DNA of 64,000 nt from Buttiauxella ferragutiae (lineage in GTDB: Bacteria; Pseudomonadota; Gammaproteobacteria; Enterobacterales; Enterobacteriaceae). This document shows positions 8,720-17,077 of the stretch, one piece after another. The notes below the pieces were generated by a model. It was not told the DNA's origin and ran no database searches. It was given only the letters and a program-made list of their open reading frames with translations. Numbering within the stretch: the stretch's first letter is position 1; each line of letters begins with the position of its first letter. A program made the position numbers and the translations under genes. The DNA lies in assembly GCF_001654915.1 (NCBI RefSeq), contig NZ_LXEQ01000017.1; one strand, written 5' to 3'.

Positions 8720-9760
8720 ATGAGCCAAACGATCAGCAAAACCATGCAGCGCTGGACCATGAGCGCCGTTGGGCGTGACAACCTGACACTTTCTACAGCA
8801 GCGATTCCTGAGCCTGGACCTGGCGAGGTTTTGGTTCGGGTTAACGCTATTTCGCTCAATTACCGCGACAAAATTGTCATTGATGGCACGATGCCGCTGG
8901 CGCTTCCTTTCCCATTTACCCCGGCGTCAGACATGGCGGGCGTGGTGGAAAGCCTCGGTGAAGGCGTGACTCGTTTTCAGCCTGGTGCGCGCGTTATCTC
9001 AACGTTTTCGCCCGACTGGATTGACGGAAAACCCAACGGCACCGCACGCACTCCGCCTTATCGCACGCTCGGCGGGGTTTATCAGGGCATGCTCGCGGAA
9101 TATGTAGTCATCAACGAAAACTGGCTGGTGGCATCACCGACAAGTCTTGATGATATTCAGGCCAGTACGCTACCTTGCGCCGGGCTTACCGCCTGGTTTG
9201 CTCTGGTGGAGCGTGGCAGTTTGCACGCCGGGCAATCGGTGCTGGTGCAGGGAACGGGCGGCGTTTCGATGTTTGCGCTGCAAATCGCCAAAACCCACGG
9301 CGCCAAAGTATTTGTTACTTCGAGTAGCGACGAAAAACTGGCTCGCGCCAAAGCGTTAGGTGCCGATTACGGCATTAACCGTTTGCAAAGTGATTGGGTG
9401 GATACCGTCTACGAACTCACTGATGAGTATGGAATCGACCATATTATTGAAACTGTTGGCGGCACGAATCTGGCTAATTCCCTGCGCGCAGTCGCGGTGC
9501 ATGGGCGTATTTCAGTGATTGGCGTGCTTGATGGCTATGAGATCTCTGGCCCTGCAGGCGAACTGTTATTGAAATCCCCTGCCATTCAGGGCATTGGCGT
9601 CGGGCATCGCCGTGCGCTAGAAGATTTTATTCGTGCCATTGACGCAAACCGCATCAAACCGGTCATCGAAACCTGTTATCGCTTTGAAGAATTGCTGCAA
9701 GCGCTGGCACATCTCGACCGCGGCGCATTCGGCAAAATCGTCTTAACCCCTCGTGATTGA
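8720..9760 (+). CDS. NAD(P)-dependent medium-chain dehydrogenase/reductase
   Basis: This is a member of the medium-chain dehydrogenase/reductase superfamily. It probably reduces or oxidises an alcohol, aldehyde or quinone with NAD(P)H. The ATG at 8720 is preceded by CTGGAG and gives MSQTISKTMQRWTMSAVGRD, 346 aa. The GroES-like N-terminal domain spans about 25-140, and the Rossmann motif is VLVQGTGGVSMFALQIAK. The position where zinc enzymes carry the catalytic Cys reads NYRDKIVIDG, so the enzyme looks zinc-independent, like quinone oxidoreductases. It is divergent from the LysR gene, with 109 bases between the two starts. The substrate is unknown. Confidence 0.9.
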   Translation: MSQTISKTMQRWTMSAVGRDNLTLSTAAIPEPGPGEVLVRVNAISLNYRDKIVIDGTMPLALPFPFTPASDMAGVVESLGEGVTRFQPGARVISTFSPDWIDGKPNGTARTPPYRTLGGVYQGMLAEYVVINENWLVASPTSLDDIQASTLPCAGLTAWFALVERGSLHAGQSVLVQGTGGVSMFALQIAKTHGAKVFVTSSSDEKLARAKALGADYGINRLQSDWVDTVYELTDEYGIDHIIETVGGTNLANSLRAVAVHGRISVIGVLDGYEISGPAGELLLKSPAIQGIGVGHRRALEDFIRAIDANRIKPVIETCYRFEELLQALAHLDRGAFGKIVLTPRD

Positions 9761-9804
9761 CTACACTTCTATTGCACACTTCGTGCATGCAGGAGGACAA
9801 GGTC

Positions 9805-10194
9805 ATGGGCTTTTTCGATCAAGTTACTGGCATGATGAGGGGTGGCGATGCAGATAAATTCAAAGTCATCCTTACGTGGATTAATGAACAGGGCGGCATT
9901 CAGGCTATTCTTGAACAGTTTCGGGAAAAGGGTTTTTCTGATGTCGTCACTTCATGGTTAAGCGGCGCGCATAATCAAAGCGTTAGCCCTGAGCAAATAC
10001 AAGATGTATTGGGCACGCCTGCAATTAGCGGCCTGGCCGAGAAACTCGGGATTGACGTGGGAAGCGCGTCACAACTGCTGGCAGAGCAGTTCCCGAAAAT
10101 AGTCGATACGCTTTCACCAGCGGGTGAAGTCGCTCACGATGAAGATTTGCTCACCAAAGGCTTCCACATGTTGAAGGATAAATTCTTCAGCTAG
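9805..10194 (+). CDS. yidB: YidB family protein (DUF937)
   Basis: YidB is a conserved protein of unknown function found beside gyrB/yidA in Enterobacteriaceae. The start at 9805 follows the strong site GGAGG (9792-9796). It gives MGFFDQVTGMMRGGDADKFK, 129 aa, which aligns with E. coli YidB along its full length (LTWINEQGGIQAILEQF, NQSVSPEQIQDVLGT, LLAEQFPKIVDTLSPAGEV). No signal peptide or membrane span is visible. The reading frame extends 16 codons upstream but without homology or a ribosome site. It is followed by a hairpin terminator. Confidence 0.93.
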   Translation: MGFFDQVTGMMRGGDADKFKVILTWINEQGGIQAILEQFREKGFSDVVTSWLSGAHNQSVSPEQIQDVLGTPAISGLAEKLGIDVGSASQLLAEQFPKIVDTLSPAGEVAHDEDLLTKGFHMLKDKFFS

Positions 10195-10197
10195 TTG

Positions 10198-10244
10198 AAA
10201 AACGCCACTCACGCTTTTTATTTGCGGTTCTGGGTGGCGTTTTC
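10198..10244 (+). terminator. Terminator after yidB
   Basis: The inverted repeat AAAACGCCAC / GTGGCGTTTT (10199-10208 with 10234-10243) has a 25-base loop that itself contains a short hairpin. It is followed by TTCTTATG. It starts four bases after the yidB stop and separates yidB from yidA. Confidence 0.65.
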
Positions 10245-10342
10245 TTATGTTTAAAACGGACCTTTTTCTCGCGAAACGTAGCGCTATTTTTGCGAGCTTA
10301 ATCGCGTTAGCATGAGATAAACTCATTACCTCAGAAAATCCT

Positions 10343-11161
10343 ATGCCTATAAAACTCATTGCTATTGATATGGACGGCACATTGTTGCTGCCAGACCACA
10401 CCATTTCTCCAGCCGTTAAAGCCGCTATCGCCAGTGCGCGCGAACGTGGTGTTAACGTTGTTTTGTGTACCGGACGCCCTTTTGCAGGTGTTGAGAGCTA
10501 TCTCAAAGAACTGCATATGGATAAGCCGAACGATTACTGCATCACCTACAACGGTGCTCTGGTTCAGAAAGCAAGCGACGGCAGCACCGTGGCGCAAACG
10601 GCGCTGAACTACGACGATTACCGTTATTTGGAACAGCTTTCTCGTGATGTCGGTTCCCACTTCCACGCGCTGGACCGGTACACGCTGTACACCGCCAACC
10701 GCGACATCAGCTACTACACCGTTCATGAATCCTTTATCGCTAATATCCCACTGGTGTTCAGCGAGCCAGAAAATATGGATAAAAACGGCGCCTATCTGAA
10801 AGTGATGATGATCGATGAGCCAGCTATTCTCGACAAAGCGATCGCTAAAATTCCAGCCGAGGTCCACGAGCGCTATACGCTGCTGAAAAGCTCGCCATAC
10901 TTCCTCGAAATCCTCGATAAGCGTGTCAACAAAGGTACTGGCGTGAAAGCGCTGGCTGAAACACTCGGTATCAAACAAGAAGAAGTGATGACGCTGGGCG
11001 ACCAGGAAAATGACATTGCGATGCTGGAATATGCCGGGATGGGGGTTGCGATGGAAAATGCTATCGATAAGGTGAAAGAAGTCAGTAACTTCGTCACTAA
11101 ATCTAACCTTGAAGATGGCGTTGCATACGCGATTGAGACGTTTGTGTTGAACGTCCAGTAA
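10343..11161 (+). CDS. yidA: HAD-family sugar phosphatase YidA
   Basis: YidA is a Cof-type haloacid-dehalogenase phosphatase acting on small sugar phosphates in the cytoplasm. The product is 272 aa (E. coli 270). HAD motif I is IDMDGTLL, with nucleophile Asp9 and general acid Asp11. The C2 cap is in the middle, and motif IV is GDQENDIAML near residue 219. Lys in FLEILDKRVNKGTG fits motif III. Sequence identity to E. coli YidA is high throughout. It lies downstream of yidB, as in E. coli, but separated by a terminator, so it probably has its own promoter. Confidence 0.96.
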   Translation: MPIKLIAIDMDGTLLLPDHTISPAVKAAIASARERGVNVVLCTGRPFAGVESYLKELHMDKPNDYCITYNGALVQKASDGSTVAQTALNYDDYRYLEQLSRDVGSHFHALDRYTLYTANRDISYYTVHESFIANIPLVFSEPENMDKNGAYLKVMMIDEPAILDKAIAKIPAEVHERYTLLKSSPYFLEILDKRVNKGTGVKALAETLGIKQEEVMTLGDQENDIAMLEYAGMGVAMENAIDKVKEVSNFVTKSNLEDGVAYAIETFVLNVQ

Positions 11162-11200
11162 TCTCTTAGCCCCGGTAGCCAACTGATACTTATCATTTTT

Positions 11201-11230
11201 GTAGGTCGGATTAGCGCAGCGACATCCGAC
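11201..11230. repeat. REP-type palindromic unit
   Basis: The 30 bases start GTAGGTCGGATTAGCG and end CATCCGAC. They form an imperfect hairpin and match the other REP units of this window at 21116, 41358 and 49012. It is placed between the 3' ends of convergent yidA and cbrA. Confidence 0.75.
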
Positions 11231-11242
11231 ATTACCGGACCA

Positions 11243-12334
11243 TTACTGCTCTGCCGGCCTGCATACCGCAGTGATGCGATTCTGCGGGATATGTGCGACA
11301 TTGCTCTGCATCAGTAATTTTCTTAACCCCGGAGCCGTTAAGCATCGGCTTTTGATAATTTTGCTGTAGAGTTTAATGCGTAGTTTCCGTGTTGCGCGCC
11401 AGTACGCATCGTTGGGATTGACCGTTGTTTTCATCAGCACTGAATTAAGGATCTCGGCACTGTCCAGCGCATAGCTAATTCCTTCCAGCGAACTTGCGCT
11501 GATAAAACCTGCCGCCTCGCCAATCAAAAACGCATTTTCTTTCCCGCAAATAAAATCCGCCCATCGCGAAGGAAAGAGTACGGTGCATTTTTCACTTTTT
11601 ACCTTTTCTCCGAATTGGAAATGGAATGCTGCCATCTTTTCTTTCAGTTTTTCAAAGCATTGCTGTCCATCTTTCATTGGATATGCGCCACCAAAGATAA
11701 AATAGCCGTCTTTACTGATACTCCAGGAATAACAATCCGTTACGTCATTATCAAAAATACATGAGTAAAACGGCGCGGGGTGCTGTTCTACAAACCACTG
11801 CTGAATGGCGACGTATTTGCGAATCTGATGATCAGGATACAGGTGACGACGAACCAGAGAATTAGCCCCGTCGGCACCGATCAGATAATCAGCGGTAACT
11901 TGCTGTTTTTGGCCATCGCTGTGAAAAATCACCTGCCATTTGCCTTCTTCACGCCAGATTTTCTGGCACAGACTGTCATGGTTAACCACGACGTCATCAG
12001 GAATAAGCGATTTCATCCATAAATCAAATGCGTGGCGATTGATGTTGATATAGCTACGCTGGTAGTTACGAGTGAGTGATGTCTCCACATCGACCGTCTT
12101 GACGCTAAAAATTTGCGGGTTGGCGATAACCTCGACTGGCAGGGTTATACCGTCACGAATAAACGAACGTTGGGCATCCGGAGCCAGAAGCCCGCCGCAG
12201 GGTTTGGTGAATCCATCAGTGCCATGCTGGCGTTTTTTATCCAGCGCAATCACACGCTTCGACCCGGCTAATTGCCGTGCCAGCGCCGAGCCTGCTGGCC
12301 CTAACCCGATAATCGCAACGTCGAAATGTTCCAT
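11243..12334 (-). CDS. cbrA: CbrA-type FAD-dependent oxidoreductase
   Basis: This is a flavoprotein of the geranylgeranyl-reductase-like family. E. coli cbrA (yidS) is a CreB-regulated gene whose product affects colicin tolerance. The 363-aa product has the N-terminal FAD/NAD dinucleotide fold AIIGLGPAGSALARQLAG with RVIALDKK at the second strand. The family motif GGLLAPDAQRSF is present, as is the second FAD motif near ENAFLIGEAAGFISASSLEG. GAGG at the start is GAGGCAAAGACA-ATG. It is divergent from yidR. The neighbourhood (yidA, cbrA, yidR, yidQ, ibpA) matches E. coli except that the dgo galactonate genes are absent here. Confidence 0.88.
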   Translation of the reverse strand: MEHFDVAIIGLGPAGSALARQLAGSKRVIALDKKRQHGTDGFTKPCGGLLAPDAQRSFIRDGITLPVEVIANPQIFSVKTVDVETSLTRNYQRSYININRHAFDLWMKSLIPDDVVVNHDSLCQKIWREEGKWQVIFHSDGQKQQVTADYLIGADGANSLVRRHLYPDHQIRKYVAIQQWFVEQHPAPFYSCIFDNDVTDCYSWSISKDGYFIFGGAYPMKDGQQCFEKLKEKMAAFHFQFGEKVKSEKCTVLFPSRWADFICGKENAFLIGEAAGFISASSLEGISYALDSAEILNSVLMKTTVNPNDAYWRATRKLRIKLYSKIIKSRCLTAPGLRKLLMQSNVAHIPQNRITAVCRPAEQ

Positions 12335-12443
12335 TGTCTTTGCCTCAGGGAGAGAATAAACGGTACTGTAGAAAACGAATATGAAGTCAGCGTGAAGTTT
12401 TGCTGTACTCCTGCTTCCTCGACGTCATCGCCTGGATAACAAC

Positions 12444-13709
12444 ATGAAACAACTCACTTTTGCACCTCGTCATCACCAGCTCACCAATACCAACGTCTGG
12501 ACGCCAGATAGCCAATACCTGGTGTTTGATGTGCGCCCTTCGGGAGCCTCGTTTACCAGTGAAACCATTGAGCGCGTAAATGTCCAAACGGGTGAAGTAG
12601 AGGTCGTGTATCGAGCTTCACAAGATGCGCATGTCGGGGTGGTGACGGTGAATCCGCAACGTCCGGAACGTTATGTTTTTATTCACGGTCCGAATAATCC
12701 GGATGCAAACTGGCTGTACGATTTTCATCACCGCCGCGGTGTGGTGGTTGAAAATGGTGCTGCAAGCAATCTTGATGCGATGGATATCACTCCGCCGTTT
12801 ACACCCGGTGCGCTACGGGGCGGCAGCCATGTTCACGTCTGGAGCCATGACGGTTCGCGCCTGAGTTTCACTTATAACGACCATGTCATGCATGAATATG
12901 ATGCGGCGCAAGATTTGCGTAACGTCGGCATCGCACTGCCTTTCGGCCCGGTGAAACCCACGAAACAACATCCCCGTGAATATGACGGCAGCCACTATTG
13001 CGTGCTGATCAGCCGCACGACACCAACGCCACAGCCTGAAAGCGACGAGATTAACCGTGCTTATGAAGAAGGCTGGGTCGGCAATAACGGTTACCGTAAA
13101 GCAGACGGAAGCCAACAGCGCTGGGCGCTGGCGTTTATCGGCGATACGCTTTCAGAAAGCGGCAACAAGGTGCCCGAACTGTTTATCGTCGATTTACCCG
13201 AGAACAAAGAGGCGTACTTCGAGGCTGGCGCTGAGCCTATCGAAGGAACGCCAACCACCTTACCCGCACCGCCTGCGCAAGTGCAGCAACGGCGGCTCAC
13301 CTTTACTCAGCAGCGCCGTTATCCCGGTTTAGCTACTCAGCCCCGTCATTGGGTGCGCAGCAGCCCGGATGGCAGTTTGCTGGCGTTTTTGATGCGTGAC
13401 GATTCGGGTGTGGTGCAAATGTATGTGCTCTCGCCAAATGGCGGTGAACCACGCCAGGTTACGCAGGGAAAAGACGATATACAGTCGGCGTTTAACTGGC
13501 ATCCGGCTGGGAAAATAGTGGGTTTTGTGCAGAACAATCAGATTGTTTTGTGTGATGTAAGCACTGGAGCAATCACGGCGCTGACGCAGGCAGGCTGCGA
13601 TGCACCATCGGCGGATGCCGTCGTGTTTTCGCCAGAGGGAAAACACATTGCCTGGATGCAGAACGTCGCTGGATTCCGTCAGTTATTTATGACGGAAACA
13701 GGCGTGTAA
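12444..13709 (+). CDS. yidR: YidR family beta-propeller protein (DUF3748)
   Basis: YidR is a cytoplasmic protein of unknown function with WD40/TolB-like propeller repeats. The 421-aa product contains several propeller-blade segments: WTPDSQYLVFDVRP, WSHDGSRLSFTYND, SSPDGSLLAFLMRDDSG, FNWHPAGKIVGFVQN and FSPEGKHIAWMQN. It lacks a signal peptide. Sequence and position between cbrA and yidQ identify it as YidR. The related oligogalacturonate-lyase fold suggests binding or cleavage of a sugar, but catalytic residues cannot be assigned. Confidence 0.9.
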   Translation: MKQLTFAPRHHQLTNTNVWTPDSQYLVFDVRPSGASFTSETIERVNVQTGEVEVVYRASQDAHVGVVTVNPQRPERYVFIHGPNNPDANWLYDFHHRRGVVVENGAASNLDAMDITPPFTPGALRGGSHVHVWSHDGSRLSFTYNDHVMHEYDAAQDLRNVGIALPFGPVKPTKQHPREYDGSHYCVLISRTTPTPQPESDEINRAYEEGWVGNNGYRKADGSQQRWALAFIGDTLSESGNKVPELFIVDLPENKEAYFEAGAEPIEGTPTTLPAPPAQVQQRRLTFTQQRRYPGLATQPRHWVRSSPDGSLLAFLMRDDSGVVQMYVLSPNGGEPRQVTQGKDDIQSAFNWHPAGKIVGFVQNNQIVLCDVSTGAITALTQAGCDAPSADAVVFSPEGKHIAWMQNVAGFRQLFMTETGV

Positions 13710-14030
13710 TTACTGAACGGGCGGGATCACCGAATTGGTGGCCAAATTCTGATCTTCGCTCTCTTCTACCTTTGATTTCAGCGATTTGTCGGTACGGTAC
13801 ATATCCCACGGTATCAGCACCGTATCCGCCACCGCCGTAAACGGCATATCGAGTGCGACAAAAGGTTTGTAGCCCCAACTGGTGTTGCTGTCGGTCAGCA
13901 TTGCGTAACTTGCTCGTGTCCCGGAATAAGTCCCTTCTTGCCCACCGGTGTGGGTCATAACACTTGAGCATCCACTGGCGGTAAGTATCCCGCTGCCCAG
14001 AATTATTGCCTGAATATTAGTTTTCATCAT
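13710..14030 (-). CDS. yidQ: YidQ family lipoprotein (DUF1375)
   Basis: This is a small lipoprotein of unknown function. Two ATGs (14030, 14027) and a GTG (14033) are in tandem; I use 14030, giving about 106 aa. The lipobox is TASGC (signal residues 1-20), followed by SSVMTHTGGQEGTYSGTRAS and the conserved ALDMPFTAVADTVLIPWDMYR, as in E. coli YidQ. It is convergent with yidR, with no spacer between the stops, and divergent from ibpA. Confidence 0.9.
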   Translation of the reverse strand: MMKTNIQAIILGSGILTASGCSSVMTHTGGQEGTYSGTRASYAMLTDSNTSWGYKPFVALDMPFTAVADTVLIPWDMYRTDKSLKSKVEESEDQNLATNSVIPPVQ

Positions 14031-14204
14031 CACTGTTAAATTTTCGTCTTCCAGGGGCCTGGCTGCACTGGGTTATATCATCCAGGCTGAGAATAAAAAT
14101 AATGTGTTTGCCACTCTGTGGCAGCTATCGCAGATTAATCCTGTTTACTCCACACACAGTCTATGTATAGACACCGGAAGGCGCAAAAAATTTCCCAATG
14201 CACC

Positions 14205-14232
14205 CTTGAAAAGCGTGAAACAGGACCGATTT
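14205..14232 (+). promoter_or_regulatory. Candidate sigma-32 promoter of ibpA
   Basis: The -35 element CTTGAAA is at 14205-14211, an exact match to the RpoH consensus. About 14 bases later ACCGATTT could serve as the -10 (consensus CCCCATNT, a weaker match). It is about 110 bases before the ibpA start, leaving room for a long 5' leader that carries the thermometer. The 307-base yidQ-ibpA gap holds nothing else that I recognise. Confidence 0.55.
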
Positions 14233-14313
14233 TATTAACGTAGCCAGTTAAGAGTACGCCGTAAGGGTACTCAGTAACCTAAGCCTGTCCATGATGGAAG
14301 GCAATATTAGAGT

Positions 14314-14331
14314 CTCGCTGATAATCAGGAG
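14314..14331 (+). promoter_or_regulatory. ROSE-type RNA thermometer hairpin at the ibpA ribosome binding site
   Basis: CTC-G-CTGA, loop TAA, TCAG-GAG: the Shine-Dalgarno AGGAG (14327-14331) is paired with CTC and CUGA, leaving one bulged G (14317). The U(U/C)GCU motif opposite the ribosome site is the hallmark of ROSE elements, here UCGCU at 14315-14319. At low temperature it blocks ibpA translation and it melts on heat shock. The start codon is nine bases downstream. Confidence 0.85.
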
Positions 14332-14340
14332 TGTTAATTT

Positions 14341-14754
14341 ATGCGTAATTTCGATTTATCCCCGCTTTATCGTTCTGCTATTGGTTTTGACCGTCTGTTT
14401 AATCTGCTGGAAAACAACCAAAGCCAGAGCAACGGCGGCTATCCTCCATACAATGTTGAATTAGTTGACGAAAACAACTATCGCATTGCCATTGCTGTTG
14501 CCGGTTTTGCAGAAAGCGAACTGGATATAACTGCCCAGGATAACCTGCTCGTTGTAAAAGGCGCGCATACAGATGCACAACCAGAGCGCACTTATCTCTA
14601 TCAGGGGATTGCTGAGCGCAACTTCGAACGTAAATTCCAGTTAGCTGAAAACATCCACATCCGTGGTGCTAACCTGGTAAATGGCCTGCTGTATATCGAC
14701 CTGGAACGTGTGATTCCGGAAGCGATGAAACCGCGCCGTATCGAAATCAATTAA
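14341..14754 (+). CDS. ibpA: Small heat shock protein IbpA
   Basis: IbpA is a holding chaperone. It coats aggregating proteins and, with IbpB, keeps them in a state that DnaK and ClpB can refold. The 137-aa product has the alpha-crystallin domain from about 36 to 125 (YNVELVDENNYRIAIAVAGF, ELDITAQDNLLVVKG, RNFERKFQLAENI, LVNGLLYIDLER) and the C-terminal IxI-type motif (RRIEIN). It starts MRNFDLSPLYRSAIGFD as in E. coli. It is transcribed from a candidate sigma-32 promoter and repressed post-transcriptionally by the ROSE hairpin. ibpB follows after a 107-base spacer. Confidence 0.97.
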   Translation: MRNFDLSPLYRSAIGFDRLFNLLENNQSQSNGGYPPYNVELVDENNYRIAIAVAGFAESELDITAQDNLLVVKGAHTDAQPERTYLYQGIAERNFERKFQLAENIHIRGANLVNGLLYIDLERVIPEAMKPRRIEIN

Positions 14755-14836
14755 TTTCGCGGGTCGCCGTATTGTGCGGCCCAACTCAAAAGTTGTACCC
14801 AAACTTAGGCTTGCCGTCAGGGAGCCGAAGATTTAA

Positions 14837-14854
14837 CTCGCTTCAAAGAAGGAG
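14837..14854 (+). promoter_or_regulatory. ROSE-type RNA thermometer hairpin at the ibpB ribosome binding site
   Basis: CTC-G-CTTC, loop AAA, GAAG-GAG: the Shine-Dalgarno AAGGAG (14849-14854) is sequestered with one bulged G at 14840. The UCGCU motif is again opposite the ribosome site. The architecture is the same as in the ibpA leader, with the stem changed at compensating positions (CTGA/TCAG becomes CTTC/GAAG). The ibpB ATG is at 14862. Confidence 0.85.
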
Positions 14855-14861
14855 AATACTC

Positions 14862-15290
14862 ATGCGTAACTACGATTTATCACCTCTGCTGCGTCAATGG
14901 ATCGGTTTTGACAAACTGGCTAATGCCTTACAAACCAGCAGCGAAGGGCAGACATTCCCGCCTTACAACATTGAGAAAGGCGATGATAACCACTATCGGA
15001 TAACCCTGGCATTAGCTGGTTTCCGCCAGGAAGATCTTGAGATTGAACTGGAAGGCACGCGTCTGAATGTCAAAGGGACGCCAGTCAAACCAGAGAAAGA
15101 AACGACCTGGCTGCATCAAGGGTTGGTGACTCAGCCATTTAGCCTGAGCTTCACCCTTGCGGAATACATGAAAGTATCCGGTGCGACATTTACCAACGGT
15201 CTGTTGCACATCGATCTGGTACGTGAAATTCCTGAAGAGGTTGCACCGAAACGCATCGCTATCAGTGAGCGCCCGGCGTTAAATAGCTAA
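14862..15290 (+). CDS. ibpB: Small heat shock protein IbpB
   Basis: IbpB is the partner of IbpA on aggregates and promotes release of substrates to DnaK/ClpB. The ATG at 14862 follows AAGGAG and gives MRNYDLSPLLRQWIGFDKLA, 142 aa; the reading frame is open 30 codons further upstream but that part is the structured leader. The alpha-crystallin domain (YNIEKGDDNHYRITLALAGF to NGLLHIDLVREI) and the tail motif PKRIAI are present. It is co-transcribed with ibpA and followed by a strong terminator. Confidence 0.97.
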   Translation: MRNYDLSPLLRQWIGFDKLANALQTSSEGQTFPPYNIEKGDDNHYRITLALAGFRQEDLEIELEGTRLNVKGTPVKPEKETTWLHQGLVTQPFSLSFTLAEYMKVSGATFTNGLLHIDLVREIPEEVAPKRIAISERPALNS

Positions 15291-15308
15291 TCGCATCAAC
15301 TGCGTTCA

Positions 15309-15335
15309 AGGCCCCATTTTATGGGGCCTTTTTTG
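15309..15335 (+). terminator. Rho-independent terminator of ibpAB
   Basis: Perfect 8-bp stem AGGCCCCA / TGGGGCCT (15309-15316, 15322-15329) with loop TTTTA, followed by a run of T. It is 18 bases after the ibpB stop. Confidence 0.93.
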
Positions 15336-15414
15336 TGCTCTGCACCCCAGTAACGCCGCTGTCTCTCTGCCAGAATCCCTGATAACAACGATGTTATTCA
15401 CAGGGAATTCTTCG

Positions 15415-17070
15415 ATGAGTGGAATAGCGTTAACAGTCAGTATGTTGGCATTGGTCGCCGTCATCGGCTTGTGGATTGGTAACATCAAAATTCGCGGGAT
15501 CGGATTTGGCATCGGCGGTGTGCTATTCGGCGGGATTATTGTCGGCCACTTTGTTAATAAGGTCGGGATAGACCTGAATAGTGACATGCTCCATATTATC
15601 CAGGAGTTTGGCCTGATCCTGTTCGTCTACACCATTGGGATTCAAGTCGGACCGGGGTTCTTCTCTTCTTTGCGCGTGTCGGGCTTGCGACTCAATCTCT
15701 TCGCGCTGCTTATTGTGGTGATCGGCGGGCTGGTAACTGCGCTCATCTACAAAATCTTCGATGTCCCGCTGCCCGTGGTGTTAGGTATTTTCTCGGGTGC
15801 CGTGACCAATACCCCTGCACTGGGCGCGGGGCAGCAAATCCTGACCGACCTTGGTACCCCTGCGGAATTGGTTGATAAAATGGGGATGAGTTACGCGATG
15901 GCGTATCCGTTCGGCATTTGCGGCATCCTGATGACCATGTGGCTGATTCGAATGATATTTCGCGTCAATGTCGATCAAGAAGCGCAGCACTTTGAAACCA
16001 GTACCGGGCAAAGTCATGCTCAACTCCAGACCATGAATATCTGTGTCGCCAACCCCAATCTTAACGGCTTGCCTATTCAGGATGTGCCGGTCCTCAACAG
16101 TGACACCATTATTTGTTCGCGCCTGAAACGCGGTGAATTACTGATGGTGCCAGCGCCTGGTACAGTGATTCAAAGCGGAGATTTATTGCACCTGGTTGGG
16201 CAGGAAAAGGATCTGCACTCCGCACTGCTGGTTATCGGTACGCAAGTGGACACCTCGCTTTCTACGCACGGGACCGACCTGCGAGTGGAGCGCGTGGTGG
16301 TGACCAACGAGAAAGTCCTCGGCAAAAAAATCCGCGATCTGCACCTAAAGCAGAAGTACGACGTGGTGATTTCACGCCTGAATCGCGCGGGTATCGAGCT
16401 GGTTGCTGGCAGCAATGTCAGCCTGCAATTTGGCGATATCCTCAATTTGGTTGGTCGTCCTGAATCAATAGAAGCGGTGGCTGCACAAGTGGGCAACGCG
16501 CAGCAAAAACTCCAGCAAGTACAAATGCTGCCGGTGTTTATTGGCATTGGGCTTGGCGTGCTGCTGGGTTCTATCCCGCTATTCATTCCTGGCTTCCCTG
16601 TTGCACTGCGCCTGGGTCTCGCGGGCGGGCCACTCATCATGGCGATTATTCTTGGGCGTATTGGCAGTATCGGCACGTTGTATTGGTTTATGCCACCGAG
16701 TGCCAACCTCGCGCTGCGCGAGCTGGGAATTGTGTTGTTCCTTGCGGTAGTCGGCTTGAAATCAGGGGGGGATTTCGTCACGACGTTGCTGCATGGCGAC
16801 GGTGTCAGCTGGATTGGCTATGGCATTCTGATTACCGGCATTCCGTTGCTGGTGACGGCGCTCATCGCCAGATTGCTCGCCAAAATGAATTATCTTACGC
16901 TGTGCGGCATGTTGGCCGGTTCGATGACCGACCCGCCTGCGCTGGCTTTCGCTAACGGTTTACATGCCACCAGTGGCGCTGCAGCACTCTCTTACGCCAC
17001 CGTTTATCCGTTGGTGATGTTCTTGCGCATTATCACACCGCAGCTTCTGGCGGTGCTGTTCTGGATGTGA
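15415..17070 (+). CDS. yidE: YidE family putative transporter (aspartate:alanine exchanger type)
   Basis: This is an inner-membrane protein of the AAEx/YidE family, thought to be a carrier of unknown substrate. The ATG at 15415 follows AGGGAATTCTTCG and gives MSGIALTVSMLALVAVIG, 551 aa, which aligns with E. coli YidE end to end. The two membrane halves (about 1-190 and 370-551) are separated by two RCK_C/TrkA-C type cytoplasmic domains (IRDLHLKQKYDVVISRLNRAG in the second). The conserved motifs GAVTNTPALGA and GSMTDPPALAF occur in symmetric positions of the two halves, as expected for the inverted-repeat transporter fold. The stop is seven bases from the convergent yidP gene. Confidence 0.93.
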   Translation: MSGIALTVSMLALVAVIGLWIGNIKIRGIGFGIGGVLFGGIIVGHFVNKVGIDLNSDMLHIIQEFGLILFVYTIGIQVGPGFFSSLRVSGLRLNLFALLIVVIGGLVTALIYKIFDVPLPVVLGIFSGAVTNTPALGAGQQILTDLGTPAELVDKMGMSYAMAYPFGICGILMTMWLIRMIFRVNVDQEAQHFETSTGQSHAQLQTMNICVANPNLNGLPIQDVPVLNSDTIICSRLKRGELLMVPAPGTVIQSGDLLHLVGQEKDLHSALLVIGTQVDTSLSTHGTDLRVERVVVTNEKVLGKKIRDLHLKQKYDVVISRLNRAGIELVAGSNVSLQFGDILNLVGRPESIEAVAAQVGNAQQKLQQVQMLPVFIGIGLGVLLGSIPLFIPGFPVALRLGLAGGPLIMAIILGRIGSIGTLYWFMPPSANLALRELGIVLFLAVVGLKSGGDFVTTLLHGDGVSWIGYGILITGIPLLVTALIARLLAKMNYLTLCGMLAGSMTDPPALAFANGLHATSGAAALSYATVYPLVMFLRIITPQLLAVLFWM

Positions 17071-17077
17071 TGCACGA

